From: Tractidigestivibacter montrealensis
Lineage (GTDB): Bacteria > Actinomycetota > Coriobacteriia > Coriobacteriales > Atopobiaceae
NCBI RefSeq assembly: GCF_024741235.1
Contig: NZ_JANSKA010000004.1
Span: forward strand, 62,001-126,000
Direction: 5' to 3'
DNA: 64,000 nucleotides
Each line of letters starts with the position of its first letter. The stretch's first letter is position 1. A program made the position numbers and the translations under genes. Positions 8,404-16,982 of the stretch are shown in pieces. The notes beneath the pieces were generated by a model. It had not been told where the DNA came from. It did no database searches and saw only the letters and a program-made list of their open reading frames with translations.

Positions 8404-9494
8404 TCGGGGACCGCAAACATTCCGGAGATGTAGCTAAAGTCTCCGTCGATGTGGCTCACGGTGGAGCGGCCAAGCGGAGACAGATTGTCTGTCAGGTCAA
8501 ACGAGAGGAGCTCGCGATCGGCGCCCACAACGTAGAGCGTGTCGCCAGAGATGCAGCTCTGCATGGCGGTGCAGGTAAGGTTGTGCTCTTCCGAGAGCGG
8601 TTCCCACGTTGCGGGGTCGTAGAGCGCGGCTGTGGTCGGGCTCTCGCTATGAATGTCTCCAAAGAGGAGGAGCACGTAGCCATTCCAGGGGAGGGCATCA
8701 AGCACGGCCGTATCGAATTCCTTCGATTCGAGCATGCCCGTGTCGGTGTGGTAGATGCCGAGCTGCGTCGATGGGACTTGCCCCGAGGTATCTTCCCAAT
8801 TCGCAAAGAAGAGCAGGTCGCCTGCGGCAACGGGCCGATAACGACCGGATCCAAGCTTAGTCGTGGTTACGGTGTCCATCAGATTGAGGTCTCGGCCGTA
8901 GATGCTGATCCACGATGTGGACTCGTCTGGCGCATCAGGCGAGAGGGGACTTCCCGTTGAGAAGGCATACAGCTTCCCGCCGTAAAGGCAGAGGGATTCG
9001 ATGTAGGTGTCCGTCTCCTCAATGTCAGTGACATCGCCCGTTTGCCGGTCAATGCGGCATATGTGCGAGACGTTGTTGAGGTTGCTGCAGGTAAAGATAT
9101 AGTCATCGTCTGCGCAGACTCCATAGAGGTTTATCTGATCGACGCCGTAGCGGGTCACGGAAAGGTCATCCAGGTCCACGCCGAGCACCGTCTTCTCGTC
9201 GCGCTTGGTTGTGTAGCCTTGAGGGATAACATAAAGCGTGCCGTCATAGACGGGGGAGAGGTTCCAGTCACATCCGAGCGTGGCATAGTCAAGCGGCAGA
9301 TCGCCGAGTTCGTCGAGCTCGCTGTCATAGAGAATGATTCGGCTACGCGCCTGGAACTGCCGTGTCTCAATCACGCCAAAGGACGCCTGTCCCGTGGGGG
9401 CAGGGGAGACGTTTCTTCTGGCAAGCCAAACGATGAAGAACGCCGTGGCAGTGCATGCGAGAAATGCAACCAGCAGTGCGGCACGCTTTTTCAT
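8400..9494 (-). CDS. Membrane-anchored, propeller-like extracytoplasmic protein of unknown function
   Basis: 364 aa. One N-terminal hydrophobic segment (about residues 5-24) is followed by RR, so it is probably a signal anchor with the rest outside the cell. The body has repeated short beta-strand units ending in DGTLYV, GGKLYAFS, DYIFTCS, DTLYVVG, with aromatic/Asp repeats typical of beta-propellers, though no specific family is recognised. It is third in a minus-strand group: LuxR regulator, C92-type hydrolase, this gene. GGAG precedes the ATG. It ends tail to tail with uvrC, the stop codons overlapping. Confidence 0.7.
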   Translation of the reverse strand: MKKRAALLVAFLACTATAFFIVWLARRNVSPAPTGQASFGVIETRQFQARSRIILYDSELDELGDLPLDYATLGCDWNLSPVYDGTLYVIPQGYTTKRDEKTVLGVDLDDLSVTRYGVDQINLYGVCADDDYIFTCSNLNNVSHICRIDRQTGDVTDIEETDTYIESLCLYGGKLYAFSTGSPLSPDAPDESTSWISIYGRDLNLMDTVTTTKLGSGRYRPVAAGDLLFFANWEDTSGQVPSTQLGIYHTDTGMLESKEFDTAVLDALPWNGYVLLLFGDIHSESPTTAALYDPATWEPLSEEHNLTCTAMQSCISGDTLYVVGADRELLSFDLTDNLSPLGRSTVSHIDGDFSYISGMFAVPD

Positions 9495-9563
9495 CTGCGT
9501 CTCCAGTCAGGGGTGAAGGAGGCGCACCCCCATGGAATAAACGGGGTGCACCGTGAAGCCAGA

Positions 9564-10181
9564 CTATACTTGAGAGTAAATTGTCGACGTATGCGAAGAC
9601 ATAACAAGTTCTGCCGGGTAGACCGCATTACCCCAGGCAGGTGTGTCGAGGTCAATTCCATAGAGGTCTTTGTAGGCAGCCCACACAAGCTGAGAACAAT
9701 AGAAAGAGCTACGCGTATCCCTATCGAAGAAATTGTAGTTGTATGGCTTTCCAATCTGCGAATAACACCAGTTGGCCGCTGCTGCATCTTGTGTCGTGGT
9801 CGTCTCGTTCACGTTTAGACCGTATACGACCCCCTTCGAGGATGCCCAGTTATTTGACCCAAAAACGACTCCTTGGTCTGTGGACTCTACAACTCTTGAG
9901 GAAGAGTAGACGATAGCTGCATGTCCAGAAGGAATCCACTTAAACTTGTCCCCGGTGACAAGGATCACTCCCTTGCGAGTGGGGTAGGTTCCCAAGCGCC
10001 TCATTGGTCCCTTATCGGACATTATCGGCATACGTGCAGCCTCTTCCCAATAGGGCGCGAACTCCTCTTCAGAGGGGACATCTCTCGCGGGTGGCTCTGA
10101 TGCAACTGCAGGGGTGTGAAAACTACTGATAGCGAGAAGAACAACGAGGATTGGTAAAACGGCAATCATCTTCTTGTACAT
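9564..10181 (-). CDS. Secreted permuted papain-fold (YiiX/C92-like) hydrolase
   Basis: 205 aa with a clear signal peptide (residues 1-28, ending AVASEP). The circularly permuted NlpC/P60-type active site is visible: H87 in PSGHAAIVY and C162 in FYCSQLVWAAY, in the His-before-Cys order of the YaeF/YiiX (C92) family. Such enzymes cleave amide or ester bonds in cell wall or lipid substrates; the substrate here is unknown. GAGGAG precedes the ATG. The gene is downstream of the LuxR regulator and 69 bp upstream of the propeller-like gene, suggesting a small secreted-protein operon. Confidence 0.75.
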   Translation of the reverse strand: MYKKMIAVLPILVVLLAISSFHTPAVASEPPARDVPSEEEFAPYWEEAARMPIMSDKGPMRRLGTYPTRKGVILVTGDKFKWIPSGHAAIVYSSSRVVESTDQGVVFGSNNWASSKGVVYGLNVNETTTTQDAAAANWCYSQIGKPYNYNFFDRDTRSSFYCSQLVWAAYKDLYGIDLDTPAWGNAVYPAELVMSSHTSTIYSQV

Positions 10182-10384
10182 CTCAAACTCCTCTTGGATA
10201 AGGAATGTTCTCGCCGTATCGATCCGAGATACTTCTGAGACGTTTTAGTCGACAGAGGTGCTTGTACCGTTCCATCTATCTCTTCCTCTCGCCTCCGTGT
10301 TTGATATGGGACTGACTAGGAAGATGATTTCAGGATTAGGGGTTCGCGTCTGTCGTCCAAGAGGATGGGATTCGTAAATTCGTG
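10182..10384. other. AT-richer gap upstream of the C92-type gene
   Basis: 203 bp between the LuxR gene and the secreted hydrolase, both on the minus strand. It is less GC-rich than the neighbours and probably contains the promoter of the hydrolase gene. No clear sigma-70 pair, operator or terminator could be fixed by eye. Confidence 0.4.
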
Positions 10385-12235
10385 TCAACTCAAGAGCGAG
10401 GTTATTACCTTGTGCAATTCAGCTGCGCTGTGAATGCCAAGGGCGACATAAATGCGACTCCGGTATGACTTAACAGTTCCTCGTGCTATATGAAGCTGAT
10501 CACAGATTTCACTCTCGCTGTCACCCCGAGCGATGAGGAGGGCAATTTGTGCTTGGAGCTCGTTGAGCCCGCAACTGCGGAGGTGCTTGAGCACCACGTC
10601 CGCGTCCTTCGGAGAGTTTCCGTCGGGGGATGTTGTTGGGGAGATCTTTCCAAATACCATGGCCCCGGCAACAAAAAGAAGTGCACACAGCATGTATGAC
10701 ACGTCGGGATGAGATGTGAGTAGGGAGTCAATGGGTCTCTGAAGAAGGAAACAGAATCCCACGAGAGCCGCGAGTTCGCGGGAGCGACAAAATAGTCCCT
10801 GTATGCCTGTTTGCAGGAGATGCCTGGTGCGATGCGTCCACGAGATTTCAGCTCCGGGTAGAGCTACGTTCGTGCCAACGAGCAAAACGGTTGCGAAAAG
10901 AACCAACAGTGAAAGGATGCGAAAGAGCCACAGAAGTGGCCAAGACGCCACCAGAAGCGCTGCGGAGAGTGTCGTTCCGGTAGCCGCGAAGAGGCTTTTT
11001 TCCCATGAGGGGGAAACGCCAAGCCGTTGTCGAAGGGCTTCCTCTCCTCCCGAATCTGGATGGCAGAGAAAACCGACGAGCGCACCACAGATGAGAGCGA
11101 GTCCAAAGGCGTGTGCAGTCACAAGTTGACTGTCAGCATCGAAAGGACACAAGGTATATGCAAGGCAGAACCCCATACAGGTAAGGGTGCTCCAATGCTT
11201 ATGCAAGAATGCAAATCTACGGTTGGCTGATGTTGAGTTTTCGCTTGCGTTATCAGATTTGACGTCATTGCTCTGCTGTGCAGAAGAGATGAGAAGGCAG
11301 AGTTCTTGCTTGGAGCGTATTCCCAATTTCTCATATCCCCGAGAGCGATTGGTATTGACAGTTGACTCTGAGACGCCGAGTTCTTGTGCGATGATGCGGC
11401 GCGGCTTTCCAAGTGCGGTACTGATAAGAACCTCGGTCTCTCGACTACTGAGCGGACGGAGTGCATGGGAGGAGAGAAGCTGCTCGATACGGGTGCTCTC
11501 ACGGGCTATTTGCCTGGGATTTGTCGACTCTCCGGTGGTGGTTGTATGCCTGGGGGACGCATGACGGATAAGACATACAATTACGACGGTAACAGCAAAG
11601 AGGTGCGTCCCCGTTAGAACAAGAGCGAGATGTGGGTAATCCGATAGGGTGTCATAGAGTGAGGCCGAGAATACGAGTCCGGAGACAAGTGAGAAGAGCA
11701 TCCGTTCGTCTGTTCCGGAAGATAGACGAGTGAGGAGTTGCGCTACGAGAGATGCCGTGGCACCGAGGCATGCCGAGAAGGCGGGAAACCATGGGCCGAT
11801 TGCCGGAAACGAGAGACCCAGAACAAGCGGCACAGCAAAAGTAATTCCGAGAATTACTGCAGACTGGAGAACTGCGTTACCATTGGGTTCCGGATGCGCA
11901 AACTCAAGGGCGAGACAAATCCACCCAACAAGAGCGAATGCGGTAGCTACGACCTCAGCTGCAGCAAACTCTACGAGAGCGTTGGCTTCAACAAGCAATA
12001 CCTCTAGCGCGAAGATGGGAATTGCGACTATGGCTCCTGCAATAGCCATGAACTGCCGACACTTCTCGGAAGAGACCTTGTCGGCAGCTCCGAGCGTGCG
12101 TCCGACGAGCAAGGCGGCGCAGGTGAGGCTGAGCGTGAGTAGTGGTTGGCGGGGAGGTAGCGCTGCAATCAATCCCGACCAGATACACCAGATGGGCTTA
12201 CCTCTTCGCGCAAGGATGGCATACGCTCTCATCAT
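10385..12235 (-). CDS. Membrane LuxR-family regulator with two tandem membrane-HTH modules
   Basis: 616 aa made of two similar halves. Each half has about six hydrophobic segments followed by a LuxR/GerE helix-turn-helix. The first HTH spans residues 262-315 (LSSRETEVLISTALGKPRRIIAQELGVSESTVN...), the second 557-610 (LNELQAQIALLIARGDSESEICDQLHIARGTVKSYRSRIY). Coriobacteriia carry many proteins with one such membrane-plus-LuxR module of about 480-500 aa; a head-to-tail double module is unusual. The first HTH is close to consensus, the second less so. Start at the first of two ATG codons after GGGAGAC. It likely controls the adjacent secreted proteins; that is inference. Confidence 0.8.
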   Translation of the reverse strand: MMRAYAILARRGKPIWCIWSGLIAALPPRQPLLTLSLTCAALLVGRTLGAADKVSSEKCRQFMAIAGAIVAIPIFALEVLLVEANALVEFAAAEVVATAFALVGWICLALEFAHPEPNGNAVLQSAVILGITFAVPLVLGLSFPAIGPWFPAFSACLGATASLVAQLLTRLSSGTDERMLFSLVSGLVFSASLYDTLSDYPHLALVLTGTHLFAVTVVIVCLIRHASPRHTTTTGESTNPRQIARESTRIEQLLSSHALRPLSSRETEVLISTALGKPRRIIAQELGVSESTVNTNRSRGYEKLGIRSKQELCLLISSAQQSNDVKSDNASENSTSANRRFAFLHKHWSTLTCMGFCLAYTLCPFDADSQLVTAHAFGLALICGALVGFLCHPDSGGEEALRQRLGVSPSWEKSLFAATGTTLSAALLVASWPLLWLFRILSLLVLFATVLLVGTNVALPGAEISWTHRTRHLLQTGIQGLFCRSRELAALVGFCFLLQRPIDSLLTSHPDVSYMLCALLFVAGAMVFGKISPTTSPDGNSPKDADVVLKHLRSCGLNELQAQIALLIARGDSESEICDQLHIARGTVKSYRSRIYVALGIHSAAELHKVITSLLS

Positions 12236-12400
12236 GTCTCCCTCATGGCTTGATGCTGAGAATAGGACAAAGCCTGCTCTACTGAGGCTGCGCTCCGGTA
12301 GGTGGTGGGCGAGAGCCCGATGAGACAGCGCGGGATATCACTCGGGTTCGCTGTGCCTGATGTGAGTATGCAAAAGCGCCCAGCTCCGAATCTCGCGAGC
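12236..12400 (-). pseudogene. Possible remnant of an AraC-type HTH domain
   Basis: The minus-strand frame here contains NPSDIPRCLIGLSPTTYR, which resembles the C-terminal AraC signature (NPSxFSRxFKRxxGLSPxxYR) with about three residues missing. No intact AraC gene surrounds it and the frame has no good ribosome site. It is directly upstream of the LuxR gene. This is a weak resemblance by eye and may be chance. Confidence 0.3.
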
Positions 12401-12479
12401 CAGTTGCTCTCAGCATCGGCTAGCCTTGTCTCTAGTCCAAAATGGCGCGACCATGGTGGCCGCGCGGAGAGGAGCATCA

Positions 12480-13169
12480 ATGGCTGTCAATCCGCTCGTC
12501 CAGTCCCTCAAGGGCAAGCTCATCGTTAGCGTCCAGGCGTATCCCGGAGAACCCATGCGCCACCCCGAGACCATGGCCCAGATCGCCCGCGCCTGCGAGC
12601 TGGGTGGTGCCGCAGCCATCCGCTGCCAGGGCCTCTCGGACATCGCCGCCATCAAGGGCCGCGTCGAGGTTCCCGTCATCGGCCTCTGGAAGGAGGGCCA
12701 CGACGGCGTCTACATCACGCCCACGCTGCGCCATGCCGTTGCCTGCGTGAACGCCGGTGCCGACGTGGTGGCAATCGACGCCACCAATCGCCCGCGCCCC
12801 GACGGCCGCACCTTCGAGGAGACCGTCCGCGACCTGCGCGCCCAGTGCGAGACCATCGTCATGGCCGACTGCATGACCATCGAGGACATCCGTCGCGGCG
12901 TCGCGTGCGGCTGCGACATCGTGTCCACCACGCTCTCGCACAACAAGCCTGCCATCGACACCACGTTGGACGACGGCCCCGACATCGCCCTTCTCGCAGA
13001 AGCCGCCAAGGAGTTCCCCGGCTTCCCCGTGATCTGCGAGGGCCACGTCCACACCCCGGCGGATGCGCGCGCGGCCATCGACGCCGGCGCGTGGGCGGTG
13101 GTCTCGGGCACCGCGATCACGCATCCCACGAGCATCACCAGCTGGTTCAAGGCGGCCATCGAGGCGTAG
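12480..13169 (+). CDS. nanE: N-acetylmannosamine-6-phosphate 2-epimerase
   Basis: TIM-barrel epimerase (229 aa) converting ManNAc-6-P to GlcNAc-6-P in sialic acid catabolism. It has the family N-terminus (LIVSVQAYPGEPMRHPETMAQIARA), the catalytic lysine K71 in IGLWKEGHDG and the acidic residue in ICEGHVHTPADA. The ATG at 12480 has AGGAG 5 nt upstream. Only a Gfo/Idh/MocA oxidoreductase follows; no nanA, nanK or sialic acid transporter is in the window, so the upper pathway must lie elsewhere or the enzyme works on another source of ManNAc-6-P. Confidence 0.9.
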   Translation: MAVNPLVQSLKGKLIVSVQAYPGEPMRHPETMAQIARACELGGAAAIRCQGLSDIAAIKGRVEVPVIGLWKEGHDGVYITPTLRHAVACVNAGADVVAIDATNRPRPDGRTFEETVRDLRAQCETIVMADCMTIEDIRRGVACGCDIVSTTLSHNKPAIDTTLDDGPDIALLAEAAKEFPGFPVICEGHVHTPADARAAIDAGAWAVVSGTAITHPTSITSWFKAAIEA

Positions 13170-13227
13170 GGCATTCTTGGCAGATGGTAGTAACCCGGCC
13201 CTAGCGGCCATGAGAGAGGAGAAGCAC

Positions 13228-14322
13228 ATGGCAGAGAACAACGGGTCTGGAACTGCGGCGCCGCTCGATGCGGCCGCTGCCGCAAAGGTAGCGTTTGCCG
13301 AGGTCACAGGCGAGCCATTCCCCACAGACATCTACACGGCGCCGCAGCTCTCCTGGACGGTCATCGGTTGCGGCGTGATTGCCAACCAGATGGCGACCTC
13401 GCTTGCCCTCTCCGGCCGCCATCTCCGCGGCGTTGCCAACCGCACGCGCGAGAAGGCCGAGGCCTTCGCCAAGCGTTACGGCGTGGAGCGCGTGTACGAC
13501 TCGGCCGAGGAGCTCTACCAGGACCCCGGGGTAGATGCCGTCTACATCACCACGCCGCACAACACGCACATCCGCTACCTGCGCGGTGCCCTCGCGGCAG
13601 GCAAGCACGTTCTCTGCGAGAAGTCTATCACGCTCAACTCCGAGGAGCTCGACGAGGCCCGTGCGCTTGCGCGCGAGAACAACGTGGTGCTCATGGATGC
13701 CACGACCATCCTGCACATGCCGCTTTACCAGGAGCTTCTCCGCCGCGCCAACGCGGGAGAGTTTGGTGCCATGAACCTGGCGCAGCTCAACTTTGGCAGC
13801 TACAAGGAGTACGGCGACCTCACCAACCGTTTCTACAACCCCAGGCTGGCGGGCGGCGCGATGCTCGACATTGGCGTCTACGCGCTCTCGCTCATGAGGC
13901 TCTTCATGGCAAGCCAGCCCACGGAGGTCGTTTCTCTCGCCAACCTGGCGTCGACGGGCGTGGACCAGACCTCGGGAATCGTGTGCCGCAACAAGGAGGG
14001 GCAGATGGGCGTCCTCTCGCTTACGCTCCACTCCAAGCAGCCCAAGCGAGCGGTCCTGAGCTTTGACCGCTGCTACGTCGAGGTCATGGACTATCCCCGC
14101 GCTGACGTTGCAACCATCGTGTGGACGGAGGACGGGCGCCGCGAGGAGGTTCGCGCAGGTCGCTCGGGCTATGCGCTCTGCTACGAGATTGCCGATCTCG
14201 AGCGTACGGTTGCGGGCGACGCACGTGCAGCAGGCCTCATCGACTACGCCGCTGACGTCATGCAGATCATGACCCGCCTGCGCCGCGAGTGGGGCGTGGT
14301 CTATCCCGAGGAGCGCGCATAG
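13228..14322 (+). CDS. Gfo/Idh/MocA-family oxidoreductase
   Basis: NAD(P)-dependent sugar or inositol dehydrogenase-like protein, 364 aa. The Rossmann fold has VIGCGVIANQMATSL (about residues 48-62), then ITTPHNTHI and the signature CEKSITLN, where the usual EKP is EKS. The C-terminal substrate domain holds the GGAMLDIGVY motif. Start ATG follows GAGAGGAGAAGCAC. It is 58 nt downstream of nanE and probably in the same operon, suggesting amino-sugar metabolism; the substrate is not deducible. Confidence 0.85.
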   Translation: MAENNGSGTAAPLDAAAAAKVAFAEVTGEPFPTDIYTAPQLSWTVIGCGVIANQMATSLALSGRHLRGVANRTREKAEAFAKRYGVERVYDSAEELYQDPGVDAVYITTPHNTHIRYLRGALAAGKHVLCEKSITLNSEELDEARALARENNVVLMDATTILHMPLYQELLRRANAGEFGAMNLAQLNFGSYKEYGDLTNRFYNPRLAGGAMLDIGVYALSLMRLFMASQPTEVVSLANLASTGVDQTSGIVCRNKEGQMGVLSLTLHSKQPKRAVLSFDRCYVEVMDYPRADVATIVWTEDGRREEVRAGRSGYALCYEIADLERTVAGDARAAGLIDYAADVMQIMTRLRREWGVVYPEERA

Positions 14323-14334
14323 GTGCTAGCTGCA

Positions 14335-14600
14335 GAAATGCGCCCTTCGACGAGAAAATGCCGCCTGAGCGAAGGTGTCGTACGGAATGCTGTCGAAACC
14401 TCACACTCGGGCGAGAAATTCTCCCCCGAGGGGCGCTTTCGTATGAAGTAGCTGCGATAACGTGCCCTCCGGCGTCAATTCCGCGCCGGAAGGGCAATTT
14501 CGTACGTAATCCTTGCGGTAACGCTGCTTCCGGACCCCCGGACCCCCGGACCCCCGGACCCCCGGACCATTTTGCTTCCGGACCAGCGGAGAATAGCTCC
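14335..14600. repeat. Hairpin array A (about 60-bp period)
   Basis: Four GC-rich hairpins at roughly 14346, 14407, 14470 and 14525 are spaced by about 55-63 bp. The linkers share a motif close to TCGTACGNNATNNNTGCGGTAAC (14379, 14440 and 14491 regions). The first hairpin and flank (CTGCAGAAATGCGCCC... GAGAAAATG) match the start of array B at 21219. The sequence is non-coding and follows the oxidoreductase gene. Confidence 0.7.
14531..14568. repeat. 8-bp tandem repeat CGGACCCC
   Basis: Nearly five head-to-tail copies of CGGACCCC at the end of hairpin array A, flanked on both sides by the word TTCCGGACC. This is a slippage-prone simple repeat; no coding frame uses it. Confidence 0.9.
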
Positions 14601-14604
14601 TTTT

Positions 14605-15077
14605 CTTAAACGGCGGTTGCGTTTGCCCAGGTGGCGGCTAACTGGATTAAGAAATGGAGCTTATACTCCACGGGGCGAGAGGGGCTAGAGCCTGAGAGAG
14701 GCACGCCATCCCAACTTAGAACGTTGCTATTAGCGAGAGCCCCTATCAAAAGCGCATCTCTATGGACGGCACTGCTGCATCTCGGCACTTTATTGCGCGT
14801 TTTTCCTCATCCTAAATACGTTTGCTCAGATAAGCTCAAATTTACGAGAAATATCGCGCAATAATCCTATGCGAGAGTTTCGATAGTGGGGCGATCGCCC
14901 CGCCCGCCCGTCGAGAGGCCCGCCCGCCGAGAAGCCCGCCCGCCGAGAAGCCCGCCAGCTGAGAGCCCCGGACGAGAAGCACGGGCCCCGGGGGAGCAAC
15001 GGCACCAGCACCAGCGCACCGGCTGGGCACCAACCCCTATACTTGATGCGGTTTCCACCAGAGCGGAGGAGGGGCGA
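14605..15077. other. Long gap before rapZ, with inverted repeat and probable promoter
   Basis: No convincing gene. An AT-rich part (14780-14870) contains a 10-bp inverted repeat, TTATTGCGCG at 14790-14799 and its complement at 14855-14864. It is followed by a GC-rich stretch of repeated GCCCGCC words (14900-14960). A TATACTTG box at about 15035 resembles a -10 element and the same word precedes hisS at 62829, so the rapZ-whiA promoter is probably here. The -35 region is not clear. Confidence 0.4.
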
Positions 15078-16034
15078 ATGCCAGACACAAGCACCGGCCA
15101 GGACATGCGCGACGCCGAGAGCCGCGACCGCGTCCCCGACATCGTGATCATCACGGGCATGTCCGGCTCGGGCCGCACGCAGGCCCTGCACTGCTTCGAG
15201 GACATGGGCTACTTCTGCATCGACAACCTCCCTCCGCGCCTTGTCCCGCAACTCGCGGAGCTCGTGGGAATCAACTCGGGCGTGGGCCGCCACCTGGCCG
15301 TGACCTGCGACCTGCGCAGCCAGGGCCTCTTCGATGAGCTCACGGACACCATCCGCCAGCTCGGCGAGCACGAGCTCTCCTGCAAGCTCCTCTTCCTGGA
15401 CGCCTCCGACGAGATTCTCATGCGCCGCTACAACGAGAACCGCCGCCGCCACCCGCTCGCGGTCCCCGGCGAGTCCGTCGAGCACGCCATCAAGCGCGAG
15501 CGCCGGCAGCTCAAGGACGCGCGCGCGATGGCCGACCTCGTCATCGACACAAGCCACATGCGTACCTCCGCCCTGCGTGCGCGCCTCAGCGCGGCCTTCT
15601 CCGAGCTCACCGAGCAGCAGCTCCTCGACGTGAACGTCTTCTCGTTTGGCTTCAAGCACGGCATGCCCTCCGAGGCAGACCTCATGATCGACGTGCGCTT
15701 TCTGCCAAACCCCTTCTACGACCCCGAGATGCGCTATCTCACGGGTAATGACGAGAAGGTCGCACGCTTCGTGATGGACAACAAGATCACGCGCGACTTC
15801 ATGGACGCGTGGCTGCGGCTGCTCGACGTTGCCATGCCGGGTTACGTCGCCGAGGGCAAGGCGCGCCTGTCCATTGCCGTGGGCTGCACGGGCGGCCAGC
15901 ACAGAAGCGTCGCCATTGCCAATGCCACGGCGGCCCACCTCAAGGCGCAGGGCTATCGCGTGAACCTCTTCCATCGCGACCTCCCGGAGGCTGTCGCTAC
16001 GGCTGCGCACGACGCAGCCACGGGCGAGAGGTAG
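15078..16034 (+). CDS. rapZ: RapZ/YvcJ-type nucleotide-binding protein
   Basis: 318-aa P-loop protein; in E. coli RapZ binds small RNAs and controls glmS, and in Gram-positives YvcJ binds GTP. The P-loop is IITGMSGSGRTQAL, followed by ALHCFEDMGYFCIDNLPP; the C-terminal domain has GCTGGQHRSV. The first 20 residues before the P-loop are hydrophilic. Start at ATG 15078 after GGAGGAGGGG. It is 3 nt upstream of whiA; the gluconeogenesis factor gene yvcK/glmR that usually sits between them is absent. Confidence 0.93.
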   Translation: MPDTSTGQDMRDAESRDRVPDIVIITGMSGSGRTQALHCFEDMGYFCIDNLPPRLVPQLAELVGINSGVGRHLAVTCDLRSQGLFDELTDTIRQLGEHELSCKLLFLDASDEILMRRYNENRRRHPLAVPGESVEHAIKRERRQLKDARAMADLVIDTSHMRTSALRARLSAAFSELTEQQLLDVNVFSFGFKHGMPSEADLMIDVRFLPNPFYDPEMRYLTGNDEKVARFVMDNKITRDFMDAWLRLLDVAMPGYVAEGKARLSIAVGCTGGQHRSVAIANATAAHLKAQGYRVNLFHRDLPEAVATAAHDAATGER

Positions 16035-16037
16035 CCC

Positions 16038-16982
16038 ATGTCCTTCACCGCCCAGGTAAAAGACGAGCTCTCGCGCATAGAGCCCGCCTCCCGCATGGCC
16101 GAGCTCGCGCAGCTCTCGGCGCTTGTCCGCGTCTGCGGCACCATGAGCTTCCACGGTTCGGGGCGCTACTCGATTCGCATCGCCACTGAGACCGGAGCCG
16201 TGGCGCGCACCGTCATCAAGCTCACGCACCGCGTGTTTGACCTCGAGACCTCGCTTACCGTTAGACGCTCGGTCCTTCACAAGACGAGAAACTACCTCAT
16301 CGAGATGCCCGAGCAGGACCGCCTGGCCGACGATCTCACCAGCCTGGGGATTCTCATCCCCGGGCGCGGCATCGCCCTAGGGGTGCCCGAGGAACTTCTC
16401 AAGACGAGAGAGGCACGCTGCGCCTTTGTGCGGGGCGCCTTCATGGCAGGTGGCTTTATCGCCGATCCGCGCGGTGACTTCCATCTCGAGATCGCGGTGA
16501 CGGGGGAGGAGTTCGCCCGAGGCCTGGCCGATGTCATCTCGACCCTGGGCGCCTCGGTGCGCATCAACCGGCGCCGCGGCGCCTACGCGCTCTACCTCAA
16601 GAGCTTCGACGACGTGCTGTGCCTCCTGCGCCTGATGGGTGCCCAGCGCATGGCTCGCGTGGTCGAGGTCGCGCGTGCGAGAAAGTCCGTCAAGAACGAC
16701 GTCAACCGCCGCGTCAACGCCGAGGTGGCCAACCAGGCGCGCTCGTCCTCGGCAGCCGTGGCGCAGCTCGAGCTCATCGACCGGGCGGACGAGCTCGTGG
16801 GCATCTCGCGCCTCCCGCCTGCGGTGCGCGAGTTCTGCGTCGCGCGCAGGGAGAACCCCGAGCTCTCGCTTGCGGCGCTGGGCGAGACCTTCGATCCGCC
16901 GGCCTCCAAGTCCGCCATGTACCACCGGTTGCTCAGGCTGGAGCAGATCGTGGGCGAAGAGGGCGCACCCGAGAAAAACTGA
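16038..16982 (+). CDS. whiA: WhiA DNA-binding regulator
   Basis: 314 aa. WhiA joins a LAGLIDADG-homing-endonuclease-like N-terminal domain with a C-terminal helix-turn-helix. The N-terminal family start MSFTAQVKDELSRI is exact. The RCAFVRGAFMAGGFIADP and DFHLEI segments belong to the endonuclease-like part, and NRRVNAEVANQARSSSAAVAQ plus SLAALGETFDPPASKSAMYHRLLRLEQI form the HTH. In Streptomyces WhiA drives sporulation genes; in non-sporulating actinobacteria its role is chromosome or division related. It follows rapZ within 3 nt. Confidence 0.95.
   Translation: MSFTAQVKDELSRIEPASRMAELAQLSALVRVCGTMSFHGSGRYSIRIATETGAVARTVIKLTHRVFDLETSLTVRRSVLHKTRNYLIEMPEQDRLADDLTSLGILIPGRGIALGVPEELLKTREARCAFVRGAFMAGGFIADPRGDFHLEIAVTGEEFARGLADVISTLGASVRINRRRGAYALYLKSFDDVLCLLRLMGAQRMARVVEVARARKSVKNDVNRRVNAEVANQARSSSAAVAQLELIDRADELVGISRLPPAVREFCVARRENPELSLAALGETFDPPASKSAMYHRLLRLEQIVGEEGAPEKN

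Noticed and set aside
9505-9515. CCAGTCAGGGG shared with the hisF leader at 3321-3330
   Set aside because: The match is about 13 bp only, with no further similarity around it; treated as chance.
14335-14600. CRISPR array
   Set aside because: Spacing near 60 bp is suggestive, but the repeated units are palindromic stems of varying sequence and the conserved part is the linker; there are no identical repeats with unique spacers and no cas genes nearby.
14631-14864. Small gene of 77 codons before rapZ
   Set aside because: No ribosome site, no similarity I recognise, AT-rich 3' part, and overlap with an inverted repeat and probable promoter DNA.
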